Source: Christensenella hongkongensis
GTDB taxonomy: Bacteria > Bacillota > Clostridia > Christensenellales > Christensenellaceae
Direction of reading: 5' to 3'
Length of the DNA stretch: 64,000 bases
Assembly: GCF_000981035.1 (NCBI RefSeq)
Contig: NZ_LAYJ01000112.1
Span: 53,985 to 117,984, forward strand
Shown here: positions 43,785-52,439 of the stretch, in pieces
Layout: every line of letters starts with the position of its first letter
How positions within the stretch are numbered: the first letter of the stretch is position 1
Translations under genes and position numbers: made by a program
The notes under the pieces: model-generated
Told to the model about the DNA's origin: nothing
The model's database searches: none
What the model saw: only the letters and a program-made list of their open reading frames with translations

Positions 43785-44855
43785 ATGAAAATTGCGTTTT
43801 TGGCAGCGGCAAATTCGCCGCATACAATCAAATGGGCTAACGCGCTCAGCGAAAGCAACGAGGTCACGGTGTTTTCCATGCCCGAGCAAAAGGACGAGGC
43901 CGGTGAAATCAGCGACAAGGTAACCGTAGTATATTTGCCGTTTACCTCGGCGCAGAACGGTGCGAAAAAGAATGCCACACAGGTAAAAAGCTATCTTGCA
44001 GAGGGGAATTTCGGCGTGGTAAACGCGTTTGACGCTACGTCCTACGGGGTGCTTGCGGCAAAGGCGAAGGCTCCCCACGTTTTGCTTACCGTGCTTGGCC
44101 CGGACGTATATGAAAGCGTTGACCGCGGGCAAAAGGGGCTTGTGATGAAGAGCATTAAGCACGCGGACGCAATCCTCGCGGCTGCGCCCAACGTCATCAC
44201 ACGCGTCAAGTCTCTCTTCAAAAAGGAAAAGCCCTTCTTTGTTGCGCCGTTTGGCGTTGACATGAAGAAGTTTGTGAAAAAAGACATACAAAAGCCTGAA
44301 GATTCGATGTGCTTTGGATCGCTCAAAATGCTGGAGTTTGGAAATGGAGTAGATATGGTGATCGAGGCGTTTGGAAAATACCTTGAAAAGACCACGGGAG
44401 CCGCAACGCTTAAAATTGTGGGAACCGGAACGATGGAAAGCAATCTCAAGCAGAAAGTCCAGAGCATGGGTATTGAAGGTAAGGTGGAGTTTTTGGGGCG
44501 TGTGAAAAACGACGATCTTCCGGATGTGATAGGCACGATGGATGCGACTGTGCAAATGAACGCGGCGGAAGCGTTTGGCGTGTGCGCAATCGAGTCTATG
44601 GCGTGCGAGGTGCCGGTGGTTGCGTCGGATACGGTCGGCGCAAGCGAATACATTCTCAATGGCGTAACAGGATATCTCGTAAAAGTGAATAATACAGACC
44701 GTTGCTGCGAGTGCATGATGGAGCTGCGCGACAAAGCGGCGCGTGAGCACATGGGCTCTCTGGCGCGCGGGGACGTGATGGAATCCTTCGATCTTGCGGA
44801 TTGCGTCAAAAAGTATGAAGACGCGCTGCGCTCAGTGGGCGCGCGGGTGATGTAA
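43785..44855 (+). CDS. Family 4 glycosyltransferase
   Basis: GT-B glycosyltransferase of 356 residues. N-terminal MKIAFLAAANSPHTIKWANALSE and C-terminal donor-binding part LKIVGTGTMESNL, VEFLGRV and EAFGVCAIESMACEVPVVASDTVGASEYI, which has the EX7E motif of GT4 enzymes. No membrane helix. It follows dapL by 24 bases, possibly co-transcribed, and ends in a terminator. It likely decorates a lipid, exopolysaccharide or wall polymer; acceptor unknown. Confidence 0.88.
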   Translation: MKIAFLAAANSPHTIKWANALSESNEVTVFSMPEQKDEAGEISDKVTVVYLPFTSAQNGAKKNATQVKSYLAEGNFGVVNAFDATSYGVLAAKAKAPHVLLTVLGPDVYESVDRGQKGLVMKSIKHADAILAAAPNVITRVKSLFKKEKPFFVAPFGVDMKKFVKKDIQKPEDSMCFGSLKMLEFGNGVDMVIEAFGKYLEKTTGAATLKIVGTGTMESNLKQKVQSMGIEGKVEFLGRVKNDDLPDVIGTMDATVQMNAAEAFGVCAIESMACEVPVVASDTVGASEYILNGVTGYLVKVNNTDRCCECMMELRDKAAREHMGSLARGDVMESFDLADCVKKYEDALRSVGARVM

Positions 44856-44874
44856 AACCGACAGGTAGCAGGAG

Positions 44875-44906
44875 GGGAGCCGCTTATTATGCCGGCTCCC
44901 TTCTTA
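44875..44906 (+). terminator. Terminator after glycosyltransferase
   Basis: GGGAGCCG / CGGCTCCC stem followed by TTCTTAT. Confidence 0.75.
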
Positions 44907-44947
44907 TATACGCAGATGCGGGCGCAAAGTCCGCCAAGGGAGGATGT

Positions 44948-45628
44948 ATGGATATCAAAGAAAAATTCAGCGCGGTGTCTGAAAAATACGACGGGCAGCG
45001 CAGGCAGCTGATCCCCTGCTTCGATGATTTTTACGGGATTGCAACGGCAATGGCTGAAACGGGGGAGAAAGCGCCGCGTATTCTGGACCTTGGATCGGGA
45101 ACGGGCCTGTTTGCAGCATTTTTGCTTGAAAAATATCCTGGCGCAAAGCTGGTGCTGGCGGACCTTTCAGAGCAGATGCTTGGGCAGGCACGGCAGCGGT
45201 TTGCCGGACACGGGGATGTGGAATATATAACGGCGGATTATACGGAATACGAGTTTGGCGGGGATTTTGATATGATTATTTCCGCGCTTTCCATCCATCA
45301 CCTGAGCGGCGCGCAAAAGGAAGCGCTTTACCAAAAGTGTTATGACCTTTTAAAGCCGGGCGGGGTATTTGTAAATGCGGATCAGGCGCTGAGTCCTTCA
45401 CAGGAAATTGAACGGATGCAGGAAAAGCTGTGGAAAGCGATGGTGAACGAAAGCGGACTTTCCCCGGAAGAGCTGGAAAAGGCATACGAGCGGCTTGCGC
45501 TCGATAATCCATCCACGCTCACAGACCAGCTTGCTTGGCTTGAAAAAGCGGGCTTTTCGGATGTGGACTGTATTTACAAGTATTATCATTTTGCTGTTCT
45601 TTATGCAAAGAAACAGGAAAAAGCCTGA
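44948..45628 (+). CDS. Class I SAM-dependent methyltransferase
   Basis: Methyltransferase of 226 residues. ILDLGSGTGLFAAFLLEKYPGAKLVLADLSEQML is motif I and the acidic end of strand 2, and FDMIISALSIHHLSG is motif IV. LKPGGVFVNADQAL follows. A SAM fold of the Methyltransf_25 kind is secure; the methyl acceptor is not predictable. A ribosome site AAGGGAGG stands before the ATG. It lies next to acyl-activating genes but has its own upstream terminator and a promoter downstream. Confidence 0.88.
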   Translation: MDIKEKFSAVSEKYDGQRRQLIPCFDDFYGIATAMAETGEKAPRILDLGSGTGLFAAFLLEKYPGAKLVLADLSEQMLGQARQRFAGHGDVEYITADYTEYEFGGDFDMIISALSIHHLSGAQKEALYQKCYDLLKPGGVFVNADQALSPSQEIERMQEKLWKAMVNESGLSPEELEKAYERLALDNPSTLTDQLAWLEKAGFSDVDCIYKYYHFAVLYAKKQEKA

Positions 45629-45720
45629 GACCGGCATGGGAAACAGTTTTATAATCGCGGCTTACGACCGGCCTTGGCAAATTACGAAACAATACCAGAA
45701 GGGTATTCTCAGGAAAAATA

Positions 45721-45729
45721 TGATATAAT
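45721..45729 (+). promoter_or_regulatory. Extended -10 promoter candidate
   Basis: TGATATAAT: TGn plus a consensus TATAAT, about 30 bases before the acyl-activating enzyme. No good -35 is seen, which is normal for extended -10 promoters. Confidence 0.5.
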
Positions 45730-45757
45730 ATTTTTTAAATTATTGGGAGTGGTCGAG

Positions 45758-47425
45758 ATGGAAAATTATCCAAACTATGAAATAAAGCATGAGAAAAATT
45801 TCAGGACGATGCTGGAGGGAGCCGCGAAGGCTTTTGACGGACGGGATATGCTGCGGCTGCGCACCAAAGAAGGCTCGGTGAAAGGAATCAGCCACGGGCG
45901 GTTTATGAAGGACATGTACGCGCTGGGGAACGGCCTTTTGTCGCTGGGGCTTGCGGACGCGCACATTGCCGTCATTGGGCCGACAAGCTATGAATGGCTG
46001 CTATCCTATTATGCAATTACGTGCGGGACAGGCGTAGTCGTACCGATCGATAAAGAGCTCCCGGACGATGAGATTGCCAATATCCTTGCGGACAGCGGCG
46101 CATCCTGCCTGATTTTTTCCGGAGAATATGCGGACACGGTGGAAAAAATCCGTTCAGGCTTGCCGAAGGTGAGGTATTATATCGACATGAACGCGCCTGC
46201 GGATACGCCTGAAATAAAAAGCTTTGGCGCGCTGGTCGCGGAGGGCAAGGCAACCGATCTTGGTTTTTCGCAGCGTAAAATTGATGAAAATGCAATGACA
46301 ATCCTGCTCTATACGTCCGGGACGACGGGGAAAAGCAAGGGCGTAATGCTTTCGCAGAAAAATATTATTTCGGCTGCGGAGGGCGGGATCAGCCTTTTGG
46401 ACCTTGGAAAGGTTTGTATGTCTGTTTTGCCGGTTCATCATTCGTTTGAAAGCACGCACGGTATCACAATGATGATTGAGAATGGCACGACGATCTGCTT
46501 GAATGACAGCCTGCGCCATTTCCTCCAAAACCTGCAGCTGTTCCAGCCGGATACGATCTTTCTTGTGCCGCTCTTTGTGGAGATGATGCACCGCAAAATA
46601 TGGCAGAACGCAAAGGACGGGGGGCAGGAGGAAGCGCTGCGGGCGCTGATTGAAAAAAGCAACCGGGAGCTGGCACAGGGCGCAGACAACAGGGACGTAT
46701 ACTTTAAAAGTATACAGGATGCGTTTGGCGGAAAGCTGAAGCTGATCATTTGCGGCGGCGCGCCGCTTTCAGCGAGGCTGATGCGTGAATTCCGTGAATT
46801 TGGAATGCTCCTGCTTAACGGCTACGGCATTACGGAGTGCGCGCCCCTTGTTTCGGTGAACCGGAACCGTTATTACAGGGACGGGACGGTTGGCCTGCCG
46901 ATTGCCTGCTGCGAGGTGCAGGTAAGGGAGGCGGACGGCAGCGGCGAAGGCGAAATATGGGTGAAGGGCGATAACGTAATGCTCGGTTATTACAAAAACG
47001 ACGAGGGCACAAAAGAGGTGATGCAGGACGGCTGGTTTAACACCGGCGACATCGGGCATATCGATGAAGACGGGTTTTTATCCATTACCGGAAGAAAGAA
47101 AAACCTGATCGTGCTGTCCAACGGAAAAAACATTTACCCGGAGGAAATAGAGGAATACCTGATGCGGATACCGTATATTAAGGAAGTGGTTGTTTCCGCA
47201 CCCATTGTGGACGGGCTGAACGAGGTGGAACTGAATGCCGAAATTTTTGTGGCTGAGGAGTATACCGCCGCGCACAGCGGGGAGGAGATCGCCAAAAATC
47301 TCGAAAATGATATCTCAGAAGTGAATAAAACGCTTCCGACATATAAGCACGTGCAGCATTTTCATGTGCGCGAACAGGAATTTGAGAAAACAACCAAAAA
47401 ATCAATCAAACGTTTTACGATTTGA
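45758..47425 (+). CDS. AMP-dependent acyl-CoA/acyl-ACP synthetase
   Basis: Adenylate-forming enzyme of 555 residues. P-loop TILLYTSGTTGKSKGVMLSQ, then NGYGITECAPLVSVN, DGWFNTGDIGHIDEDGFLSITGRKKNLIVLSNGKNIYPEEIEE, and a Lys near the C-terminus (KTTKKSIKRF) that fits the second-half reaction. This is the long-chain fatty-acid ligase type. The ATG at 45758 is favoured by GGGAG upstream and by domain alignment; an earlier in-frame ATG at 45674 would add 28 residues that overlap the promoter. The adjacent acyl carrier protein suggests that acyl groups may go onto ACP rather than CoA. Confidence 0.88.
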   Translation: MENYPNYEIKHEKNFRTMLEGAAKAFDGRDMLRLRTKEGSVKGISHGRFMKDMYALGNGLLSLGLADAHIAVIGPTSYEWLLSYYAITCGTGVVVPIDKELPDDEIANILADSGASCLIFSGEYADTVEKIRSGLPKVRYYIDMNAPADTPEIKSFGALVAEGKATDLGFSQRKIDENAMTILLYTSGTTGKSKGVMLSQKNIISAAEGGISLLDLGKVCMSVLPVHHSFESTHGITMMIENGTTICLNDSLRHFLQNLQLFQPDTIFLVPLFVEMMHRKIWQNAKDGGQEEALRALIEKSNRELAQGADNRDVYFKSIQDAFGGKLKLIICGGAPLSARLMREFREFGMLLLNGYGITECAPLVSVNRNRYYRDGTVGLPIACCEVQVREADGSGEGEIWVKGDNVMLGYYKNDEGTKEVMQDGWFNTGDIGHIDEDGFLSITGRKKNLIVLSNGKNIYPEEIEEYLMRIPYIKEVVVSAPIVDGLNEVELNAEIFVAEEYTAAHSGEEIAKNLENDISEVNKTLPTYKHVQHFHVREQEFEKTTKKSIKRFTI

Positions 47426-47453
47426 GCAGGAACAGAAAAGGAGGTGTGCGATT

Positions 47454-47726
47454 GTGGTAGAATTTGAAAAGGTTCGTCAGTTGCTTGCAACAGCCTGCCC
47501 GGTGGATATTGAAGAGATCACAATGGAAAAGCATTTGGTAAGGGACTTGGAGCTTGATTCGTTTGGACTTATGGAGATGGTGATGGCGTTCGAGGACGAA
47601 TTTGGGATTGAAATCCCGGACAGGGACCTGCGGTTATTTGACACAGTGCGCGACGTGGTGGTTTATCTGGAGGAGAAAACGGGAGCAAAACACATGGCGA
47701 CACAGGCGTTTCAGCAATCATTTTAA
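47454..47726 (+). CDS. Acyl carrier protein
   Basis: Small acidic carrier of 90 residues. Ser36 in DLELDSFGLMEMVMAFEDEF is the phosphopantetheine site (DSx motif), and EIPDRDLRLFDTVRDVVVYLEEK is helix III onward. The start is GTG at 47454, with AAGGAGGTG 8 bases upstream, 28 bases after the synthetase. It is not in a fatty-acid synthase cluster, so it is a dedicated carrier for the neighbouring acyl-activating enzyme. Confidence 0.88.
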   Translation: MVEFEKVRQLLATACPVDIEEITMEKHLVRDLELDSFGLMEMVMAFEDEFGIEIPDRDLRLFDTVRDVVVYLEEKTGAKHMATQAFQQSF

Positions 47727-47736
47727 TTATTTATGG

Positions 47737-47766
47737 AAAAAGACCGGAGAAACTCCGGTCTTTTTT
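47737..47766 (+). terminator. Terminator after acyl carrier protein
   Basis: AAAAAGACCGGAG / CTCCGGTCTTTTTT perfect stem, 3-base loop. Confidence 0.9.
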
Positions 47767-47845
47767 GTATGCTTTTGAACAGAAAAGCAAAGATAGCTAT
47801 TGGCGGCAAAGGGGCAAAGGGTATATAATTTTTGTGGAGGCTTTC

Positions 47846-49003
47846 ATGAAAAGAAATATTCTGGTACTGAATCTGGCGGCGATCTTCCTGTGGATGTCGA
47901 TGTATACCTATGTGCCCACCCTTACCTCGTATGCCACGTCCCTCGGGGCAACGGCCGCGATGATCGGGGCGATTGGCGGTGCATATGGAATTATGCAGAT
48001 AGCCCTGCGGGTGCCTCTTGGCATCCTGTCGGATAAAATAGGCAGGGACAGGCTGATTTTGCTGATTGGGTTTGTGATACTTGTATTTGCGGCAGTGTTG
48101 TTTATTGTGGTGCACGATGTGTTTTGGGTGATGATCGCACGCGGCGTAAGCGGAGCCGCGGCAGCATGGTGGGTTGTGATCTGTTCTTCTTATGCAAAAT
48201 TCAACGCCGAAGAAAATCAGGTGAAGGCGCAGGGAATGCTGAACGCTTCCTCCAATGGGGGAAAGGTGGTTGCCGCGCTTGCCGGCGGCCTGCTGGCACA
48301 GGCGTTTGGCCTGCACGCACCGTTTTATTTCGCATTGATTGCCGCGCTTGTCGGCCTTGGCTGTATCCTGCTGTTTCAAACGCCCAGGGAATCGAAGAAA
48401 ATTGTTCCGCCAAGCGGAAAAGAGCTGCTGTCATTGCTGAAAAACAAAGATATGATGGTCTTTTCAATCCTCGCTATCTTTGGACAAATACTAAGCTTTG
48501 CGTTTCCCAGTTATTTTACGTCAGAAGCGGCAAAGCTTTTGGGTGCGGATTCCTCACAGCTTGGTATGCTGATGGTGGTATACTTTTTGTTCAGCGCCGT
48601 TTCCTCGCTGTTTGTGGGCACAAAAGCGTATAAAAAGCTCGGGGGGATCAAATGCCTCGCACTTTGCTTCCTTACAGGAGCGCTGACCTGCATACCGGCG
48701 TTCTACCATATGAATCTCGCGGTGATTTATGTGATGCAGGCGGTATCAGGAATTGGCTACGGTATTATCCTCGGCGCGCTTGCGGGCTTTGTGATCAAAA
48801 GCGTCACCCCAAAGCTGCGTTCCACTGCAATGGGGGCGTTCCAGTCCATTTACGCCATTGGAATCTTTTTGGGGCCGGTGATCGTAGGAAACGTCATGGA
48901 GGTTTCGACGATGGATACGGCGTTCTGGGTAGTCTTCGCGCTTATGCTTGCAGCTACTGTGCTGACGGTGGCGCTGATTCCAAAGGAATATGATAAAATG
49001 TAA
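47846..49003 (+). CDS. MFS transporter
   Basis: Major facilitator of 385 residues with about 12 hydrophobic helices. Motif A appears after helix 2 as VPLGILSDKIGRDRLIL. The ATG at 47846 follows GGAGG; upstream in-frame codons lack hydrophobic character. The central loop (PRESKKIVPPSGKELL) separates the two halves. Efflux of drugs or metabolites is the usual role of this subfamily, but the substrate is unknown. Confidence 0.88.
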   Translation: MKRNILVLNLAAIFLWMSMYTYVPTLTSYATSLGATAAMIGAIGGAYGIMQIALRVPLGILSDKIGRDRLILLIGFVILVFAAVLFIVVHDVFWVMIARGVSGAAAAWWVVICSSYAKFNAEENQVKAQGMLNASSNGGKVVAALAGGLLAQAFGLHAPFYFALIAALVGLGCILLFQTPRESKKIVPPSGKELLSLLKNKDMMVFSILAIFGQILSFAFPSYFTSEAAKLLGADSSQLGMLMVVYFLFSAVSSLFVGTKAYKKLGGIKCLALCFLTGALTCIPAFYHMNLAVIYVMQAVSGIGYGIILGALAGFVIKSVTPKLRSTAMGAFQSIYAIGIFLGPVIVGNVMEVSTMDTAFWVVFALMLAATVLTVALIPKEYDKM

Positions 49004-49109
49004 GCGAAGGGTGTTTGAGCAAGTTTGGAGAGGGTATTATTAAAATGATAGTTTAACTAGAAAGGACGGGGGCTTTTCCGCCTCACAATTTTTACAGGAG
49101 GAAAGTATT

Positions 49110-49652
49110 ATGAATTCTGGATCTTGGAAATCAAAGGAAATGATACGCCTTATATTAAGCATCGTACTCCTTGCAATCGGTATTATTTTATTGATGGCGC
49201 CGAATACCGCAATGGCGGTCATCGTTGTTATTATTGGAGTTGTCGTGTTGGCGTATGGGGTTATTCAGTTGTTTACAAATATCTCAAGGCGCAACCGCGG
49301 GGATGCAAACGCAAGCTATGTCGTGCCCATCATCGCAATTATTGTCGGCATACTGCTGATTATTTTCCGCGATGGTATCGCAAACATTATCCTGCCGTTT
49401 ATCATCGGCGTGTGGGCGATTATCACAGGTATTATGAGCCTGATGGAGTCATCGCAGATCAAGGACTACAATTCGTCGTCGTGGAAAGTGGTGCTGATCA
49501 GCGGACTTGCGGAGCTGGTGGTCGGTATTATTATCATTGCGGGTATTATCGCGCAGTCCAACGTTTTGGGAATTATGCTGGGTGTTTGCCTGACAATTTA
49601 TGGTATTTTGAGCCTTGTCAGCTGGGGACTCGTGTCGTCGGCAAAGAAATAA
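49110..49652 (+). CDS. DUF308 (HdeD-like) membrane protein
   Basis: Small membrane protein of 180 residues with six hydrophobic segments, for example IRLILSIVLLAIGIILLMAP and VIVVIIGVVVLAYGVIQLF, and the repeated pattern of DUF308 (acid-resistance HdeD-like) proteins. GACAGGAGG-type ribosome site precedes it. Role unknown; a stress-related membrane function is usually assumed. It stands alone between a MFS gene and a terminator. Confidence 0.85.
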   Translation: MNSGSWKSKEMIRLILSIVLLAIGIILLMAPNTAMAVIVVIIGVVVLAYGVIQLFTNISRRNRGDANASYVVPIIAIIVGILLIIFRDGIANIILPFIIGVWAIITGIMSLMESSQIKDYNSSSWKVVLISGLAELVVGIIIIAGIIAQSNVLGIMLGVCLTIYGILSLVSWGLVSSAKK

Positions 49653-49666
49653 AAACGCGATCAATC

Positions 49667-49704
49667 AAAAACCGTTTCTGCGTACAGGCAGAGACGGTTT
49701 TTTT
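49667..49704 (+). terminator. Terminator after DUF308 gene
   Basis: AAAAACCGTTTCTGC / GCAGAGACGGTTTTTTT stem with a T-run. Confidence 0.85.
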
Positions 49705-49763
49705 CGTATTTGCACAATAACAAAAAAAATATGACATTTTCATACATTTTTTCTCTATTTATA

Positions 49764-49792
49764 TTGTGCACAGGGAAGGAACGTGATAAACT
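49764..49792 (+). promoter_or_regulatory. Promoter of class II aldolase gene
   Basis: TTGTGC, 17-base spacer, TAAACT, with a 42-base leader to the ATG. Confidence 0.5.
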
Positions 49793-49833
49793 ATGAGTGT
49801 AAAAATTTATAAAATATAAAGGATGGTATTATT

Positions 49834-50673
49834 ATGGCTCTTGTGAACATGACGCAAATGCTTCTGGACGCAAAAAAAGGGAAATATGCGGTTGGGCACT
49901 TCAATGTGATTAACGAAGAAATGCTCAAAGGCGTACTGAAAGCGTCCGTGCAGAAAAACGCTCCTGTGATCATTGCTTTTGCGGAGGCGTTTGAGCCTCT
50001 TATTGCAATCGAGGAATTCGCGCCGATGGCAATCAGCGCGGCAAAACGCGTGGATATCCCGGTGGCCCTGCATCTTGACCATGCAAACAATATCGAGTAT
50101 ATCAAACGGGCGATTGACAGCGGCTTTACTTCCGCAATGCTGGACGCATCCGCACTGCCGTTTGAGGAAAATGTAAAGATGACGAATGAAGTTGTCGCCT
50201 TGTGCAAGCCCAAAGGAATGTCTGTAGAGGCGGAGCTTGGGCATGTAGGCGGACTGGAAGGATATCCGGAAGGCTATGGGGACGATTTTGTGTATACAGA
50301 AGTGGAAGAAGCAAAGGAATTTGTGAAGCAGACGGGCATCAATGCGCTTGCGGTCTCGATCGGCACGGTGCACGGCGTTTACAAGAGCGAGCCGAAGCTG
50401 AACCTCAAACGGCTCGAAGAGCTGAACGAGGCGCTGGATGTGCCGCTCGTCATGCACGGCGGCTCCGGACTTACGGACGACGATTTCAGGAACGCAGTGG
50501 CGCGCGGCATCACAAAAACGAATATTTTTACAGACCTGACGATTGCGGCCATGAACGCACTCAAAAACACAAAGGAAAATGTATACCTCCTGCAGTGCGT
50601 CGATGTTGTAAATGCGGTAAGCGCGGAAGCAACCAAAAAGATCGACCTGTTTGGAACGGCAAACCGGGCGTAA
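49834..50673 (+). CDS. Class II fructose/tagatose-bisphosphate aldolase
   Basis: Zinc-dependent aldolase of 279 residues splitting ketose bisphosphate to dihydroxyacetone phosphate and glyceraldehyde 3-phosphate. Motifs: VALHLDHANN (catalytic Asp and zinc His), VEAELGHVGGLEG, VSIGTVHGVYKSEPKLNL (zinc His) and VMHGGSGLTDDDF. The length is closer to the tagatose-type (KbaY/GatY/FbaA short) class than to the 350-residue Fba. It stands alone with its own promoter and terminator, so a glycolytic role is plausible. Confidence 0.9.
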   Translation: MALVNMTQMLLDAKKGKYAVGHFNVINEEMLKGVLKASVQKNAPVIIAFAEAFEPLIAIEEFAPMAISAAKRVDIPVALHLDHANNIEYIKRAIDSGFTSAMLDASALPFEENVKMTNEVVALCKPKGMSVEAELGHVGGLEGYPEGYGDDFVYTEVEEAKEFVKQTGINALAVSIGTVHGVYKSEPKLNLKRLEELNEALDVPLVMHGGSGLTDDDFRNAVARGITKTNIFTDLTIAAMNALKNTKENVYLLQCVDVVNAVSAEATKKIDLFGTANRA

Positions 50674-50686
50674 ATTAAGGACATGG

Positions 50687-50722
50687 AACAGGCCTCCCAA
50701 GCAATAGGGAGACCTGTTTTTT
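50687..50722. terminator. Terminator between aldolase and convergent small gene
   Basis: AACAGG(C)CTCCC / GGGAG(A)CCTGTT stem with a T-run, overlapping the stop of the gene on the minus strand. Confidence 0.8.
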
Positions 50723-51077
50723 ATAAGCCTTTTTGTCTGCCTAATTCTTCCAGGCGCGTTTGCCTTGCTTCAAAACGAAAATGCTCTTCTTCTAAAATGT
50801 TCGCGATTCTGTTTATGGTCTGCTCTTCGTCCGTATTTGCCAGCTCATCCCGGAACCATTGCAGGAACAGCCTTTTCCTTGTGCGGTCAATTACGATATC
50901 GTTGGCTGCGAGCAGCATAATCGCCAAGCAATATTCGTAGCCGCTGAAATGATCGACCTCAATATCCACCATAATCGCACCGGATGTCAGCTCGTCGCCG
51001 TATTGCATGAAGTAAGCAAGTTCGGCCACACCCTCTACATTTTGCTCCAGATAATCCAGTATTTTTTGATTTGACAT
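50721..51077 (-). CDS. Hypothetical protein, 118 residues
   Basis: No family recognised. The sequence is soluble, acidic and charged, starting MSNQKILDYLEQNVEGVAELAYFMQYGD and ending in a Glu/Arg-rich helical stretch (EEEHFRFEARQTRLEELGRQKGL) that may be a coiled coil. AAAGGAGAAA precedes its ATG on the minus strand. It is monocistronic and convergent with the aldolase. Confidence 0.65.
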   Translation of the reverse strand: MSNQKILDYLEQNVEGVAELAYFMQYGDELTSGAIMVDIEVDHFSGYEYCLAIMLLAANDIVIDRTRKRLFLQWFRDELANTDEEQTINRIANILEEEHFRFEARQTRLEELGRQKGL

Positions 51078-51196
51078 AGATTTCTCCTTTCAAATTTTTT
51101 ACTTACAATCTTCCCTCCAATTCAATCTTATTTTATATAATATTATGTTGTAATAGTTTCTTAATTGTAATAAATATTCTAAAATCGAATATCATC

Positions 51197-51230
51197 AAAA
51201 AAACGCAGTCTGGAAACGATCGCGTTTTTT
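51197..51230 (+). other. Orphan terminator-like hairpin in intergenic region
   Basis: AAAAAAACGC / GCGTTTTTT with a T-run reading plus. No plus-strand gene lies just upstream, since both neighbours read away, so it may end a small untranslated RNA or be a relic. The remainder of 51078-51352 is AT-rich, with TATGAT at 51310-51315 as a possible -10 for the small ORFs. Confidence 0.45.
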
Positions 51231-51352
51231 GGTTGCAATAAAAAATTTACCTTACGAAAATGTAATCCTGTTGTAAGCAAGTCAAATAGTAAGAAACCCT
51301 TGCATACGGTATGATAAAAGCATCAAATGAAACAGGAAAGAGGTAATCGAAC

Positions 51353-51514
51353 ATGAAGAGAATTATATTTTGGTTCATTATTGTAATGACCGTATTGATC
51401 ACGCTCTGCTACACGGCTGTTACCAGGCTTTCCGTGGGCAGGAGAAAAAAGCACGACAAACCGGAAGACGCAAGCCCCATTATGAAGGAGGCCCTCGCGG
51501 CAACCATCAAATAG
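51353..51514 (+). CDS. Small membrane protein, 53 residues
   Basis: Short ORF with one N-terminal hydrophobic helix (IIFWFIIVMTVLITLCYTA, residues 4-22) followed by a basic stretch (GRRKKHDK) and a polar tail, so probably a single-pass membrane peptide with the tail inside. A ribosome site AAGAGGT lies 7 bases before the ATG. It is followed 30 bases later by another small ORF with its own ribosome site, in the same orientation. No homologue recognised; the coding call rests on start-site quality, protein-like composition and pairing. Confidence 0.55.
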   Translation: MKRIIFWFIIVMTVLITLCYTAVTRLSVGRRKKHDKPEDASPIMKEALAATIK

Positions 51515-51544
51515 CATGGGCATTTTGACAGAAGGAGTAGAACA

Positions 51545-51658
51545 ATGAAAAAAGTATTTTATGCCATTGGCGTATGCGTGAGCGCATTTTTTCTGGTAAA
51601 CGCAGGAGCAAGCGAACAGGAGGCGCTCGAGCTGATACCGGATTATAAAGAATCGTAA
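51545..51658 (+). CDS. Small signal-peptide-like protein, 37 residues
   Basis: Short ORF starting MKKVFYAIGVCVSAFFLVNA, a basic start and hydrophobic core like a signal peptide, with a predicted cut after NAGA and a short acidic remainder ending IPDYKES. GAAGGAG stands 9 bases before the ATG. It could be a secreted peptide or a membrane-anchored micro-protein. Pairing with the preceding small ORF suggests a bicistronic unit. No family recognised. Confidence 0.5.
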   Translation: MKKVFYAIGVCVSAFFLVNAGASEQEALELIPDYKES

Positions 51659-51698
51659 AAAAATAAGAACACAGGCCGCCCGACCAAACGGTCTTTCT

Positions 51699-52247
51699 TT
51701 ACAGGCTTGTGTCATGATATAAAATAAGCCCGGTATTTGTGACCGTATTAGGGCCGTGGATGTAGTCAAGCCCGCACTGGGAGCAAAGCTCTGATACATT
51801 GATGCCGCACGCTTCAACGGAGACGTTGGTGAGGTCGGGAAAGCGGCAGGGGGCGTCCGGATAGGTGCAGGTTTCGCAAATATTGCATTTGCCTGCGCCG
51901 AGTACCAGAAAGTCTGAGCAATTTTTTGACAGGTAATCTTTGATGGCAAGCGTAATTCCGTTAAACACGCGGTTTGTTTCCATCATCCCTTCCACGTCAA
52001 AGGAATCCGCCAGTTTGCCGACGTATTGGTACACAAGCCCCAGCGGGTATGCGCGCACCTTTGCGGACAGCGTATCCACACTGCCGCAGCCCGGCGGGCA
52101 GCCCCAGTTGGTGGCAAAGCATCCGCAGTTGTTCATCTCGCACAGCGGGCGGAGCTCAGGATAAAAATTAATTCCGGGAACTTTGACCGGCGCGCAAAAC
52201 ATGGCGCCTGCTTCCGTGAGTTCAGTTACTATTTGTTCCTGTAACAT
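51699..52247 (-). CDS. DUF2284 cysteine-rich metal-binding protein
   Basis: Protein of 182 residues with three cysteine clusters: CEMNNCGCFATNWGCPPGCG, CNICETCTYPDAPC and CSQCG. These match the DUF2284 family, predicted to bind iron-sulfur clusters or zinc, often near redox or corrinoid genes in anaerobes. No signal peptide. AAAGGGGA precedes the start on the minus strand. Function is unknown. Confidence 0.85.
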   Translation of the reverse strand: MLQEQIVTELTEAGAMFCAPVKVPGINFYPELRPLCEMNNCGCFATNWGCPPGCGSVDTLSAKVRAYPLGLVYQYVGKLADSFDVEGMMETNRVFNGITLAIKDYLSKNCSDFLVLGAGKCNICETCTYPDAPCRFPDLTNVSVEACGINVSELCSQCGLDYIHGPNTVTNTGLILYHDTSL

Positions 52248-52310
52248 AAAAATCCCCTTTCAAGGTCTATCCATAACAGTATAACACACGACACATAAAA
52301 AACCCGAAAC

Positions 52311-52338
52311 AAAATACCGGCATAAATGCCGGTATTTT
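52311..52338 (-). terminator. Terminator of the GH3 gene
   Basis: Perfect 13-bp stem AAAATACCGGCAT / ATGCCGGTATTTT with a 2-base loop, about 100 bases beyond the GH3 stop. It lacks a long T-run, but the stem ends in TTTT. Confidence 0.65.
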
Positions 52339-52439
52339 GCTGATTGGGGGTATGTATTGTTTTGGCGCCGCCTGACACCGTTGGCGTCCGCGACAGCATA
52401 TATATAACCTGCAAAAATCAACGTAAAACATTATTTTCA

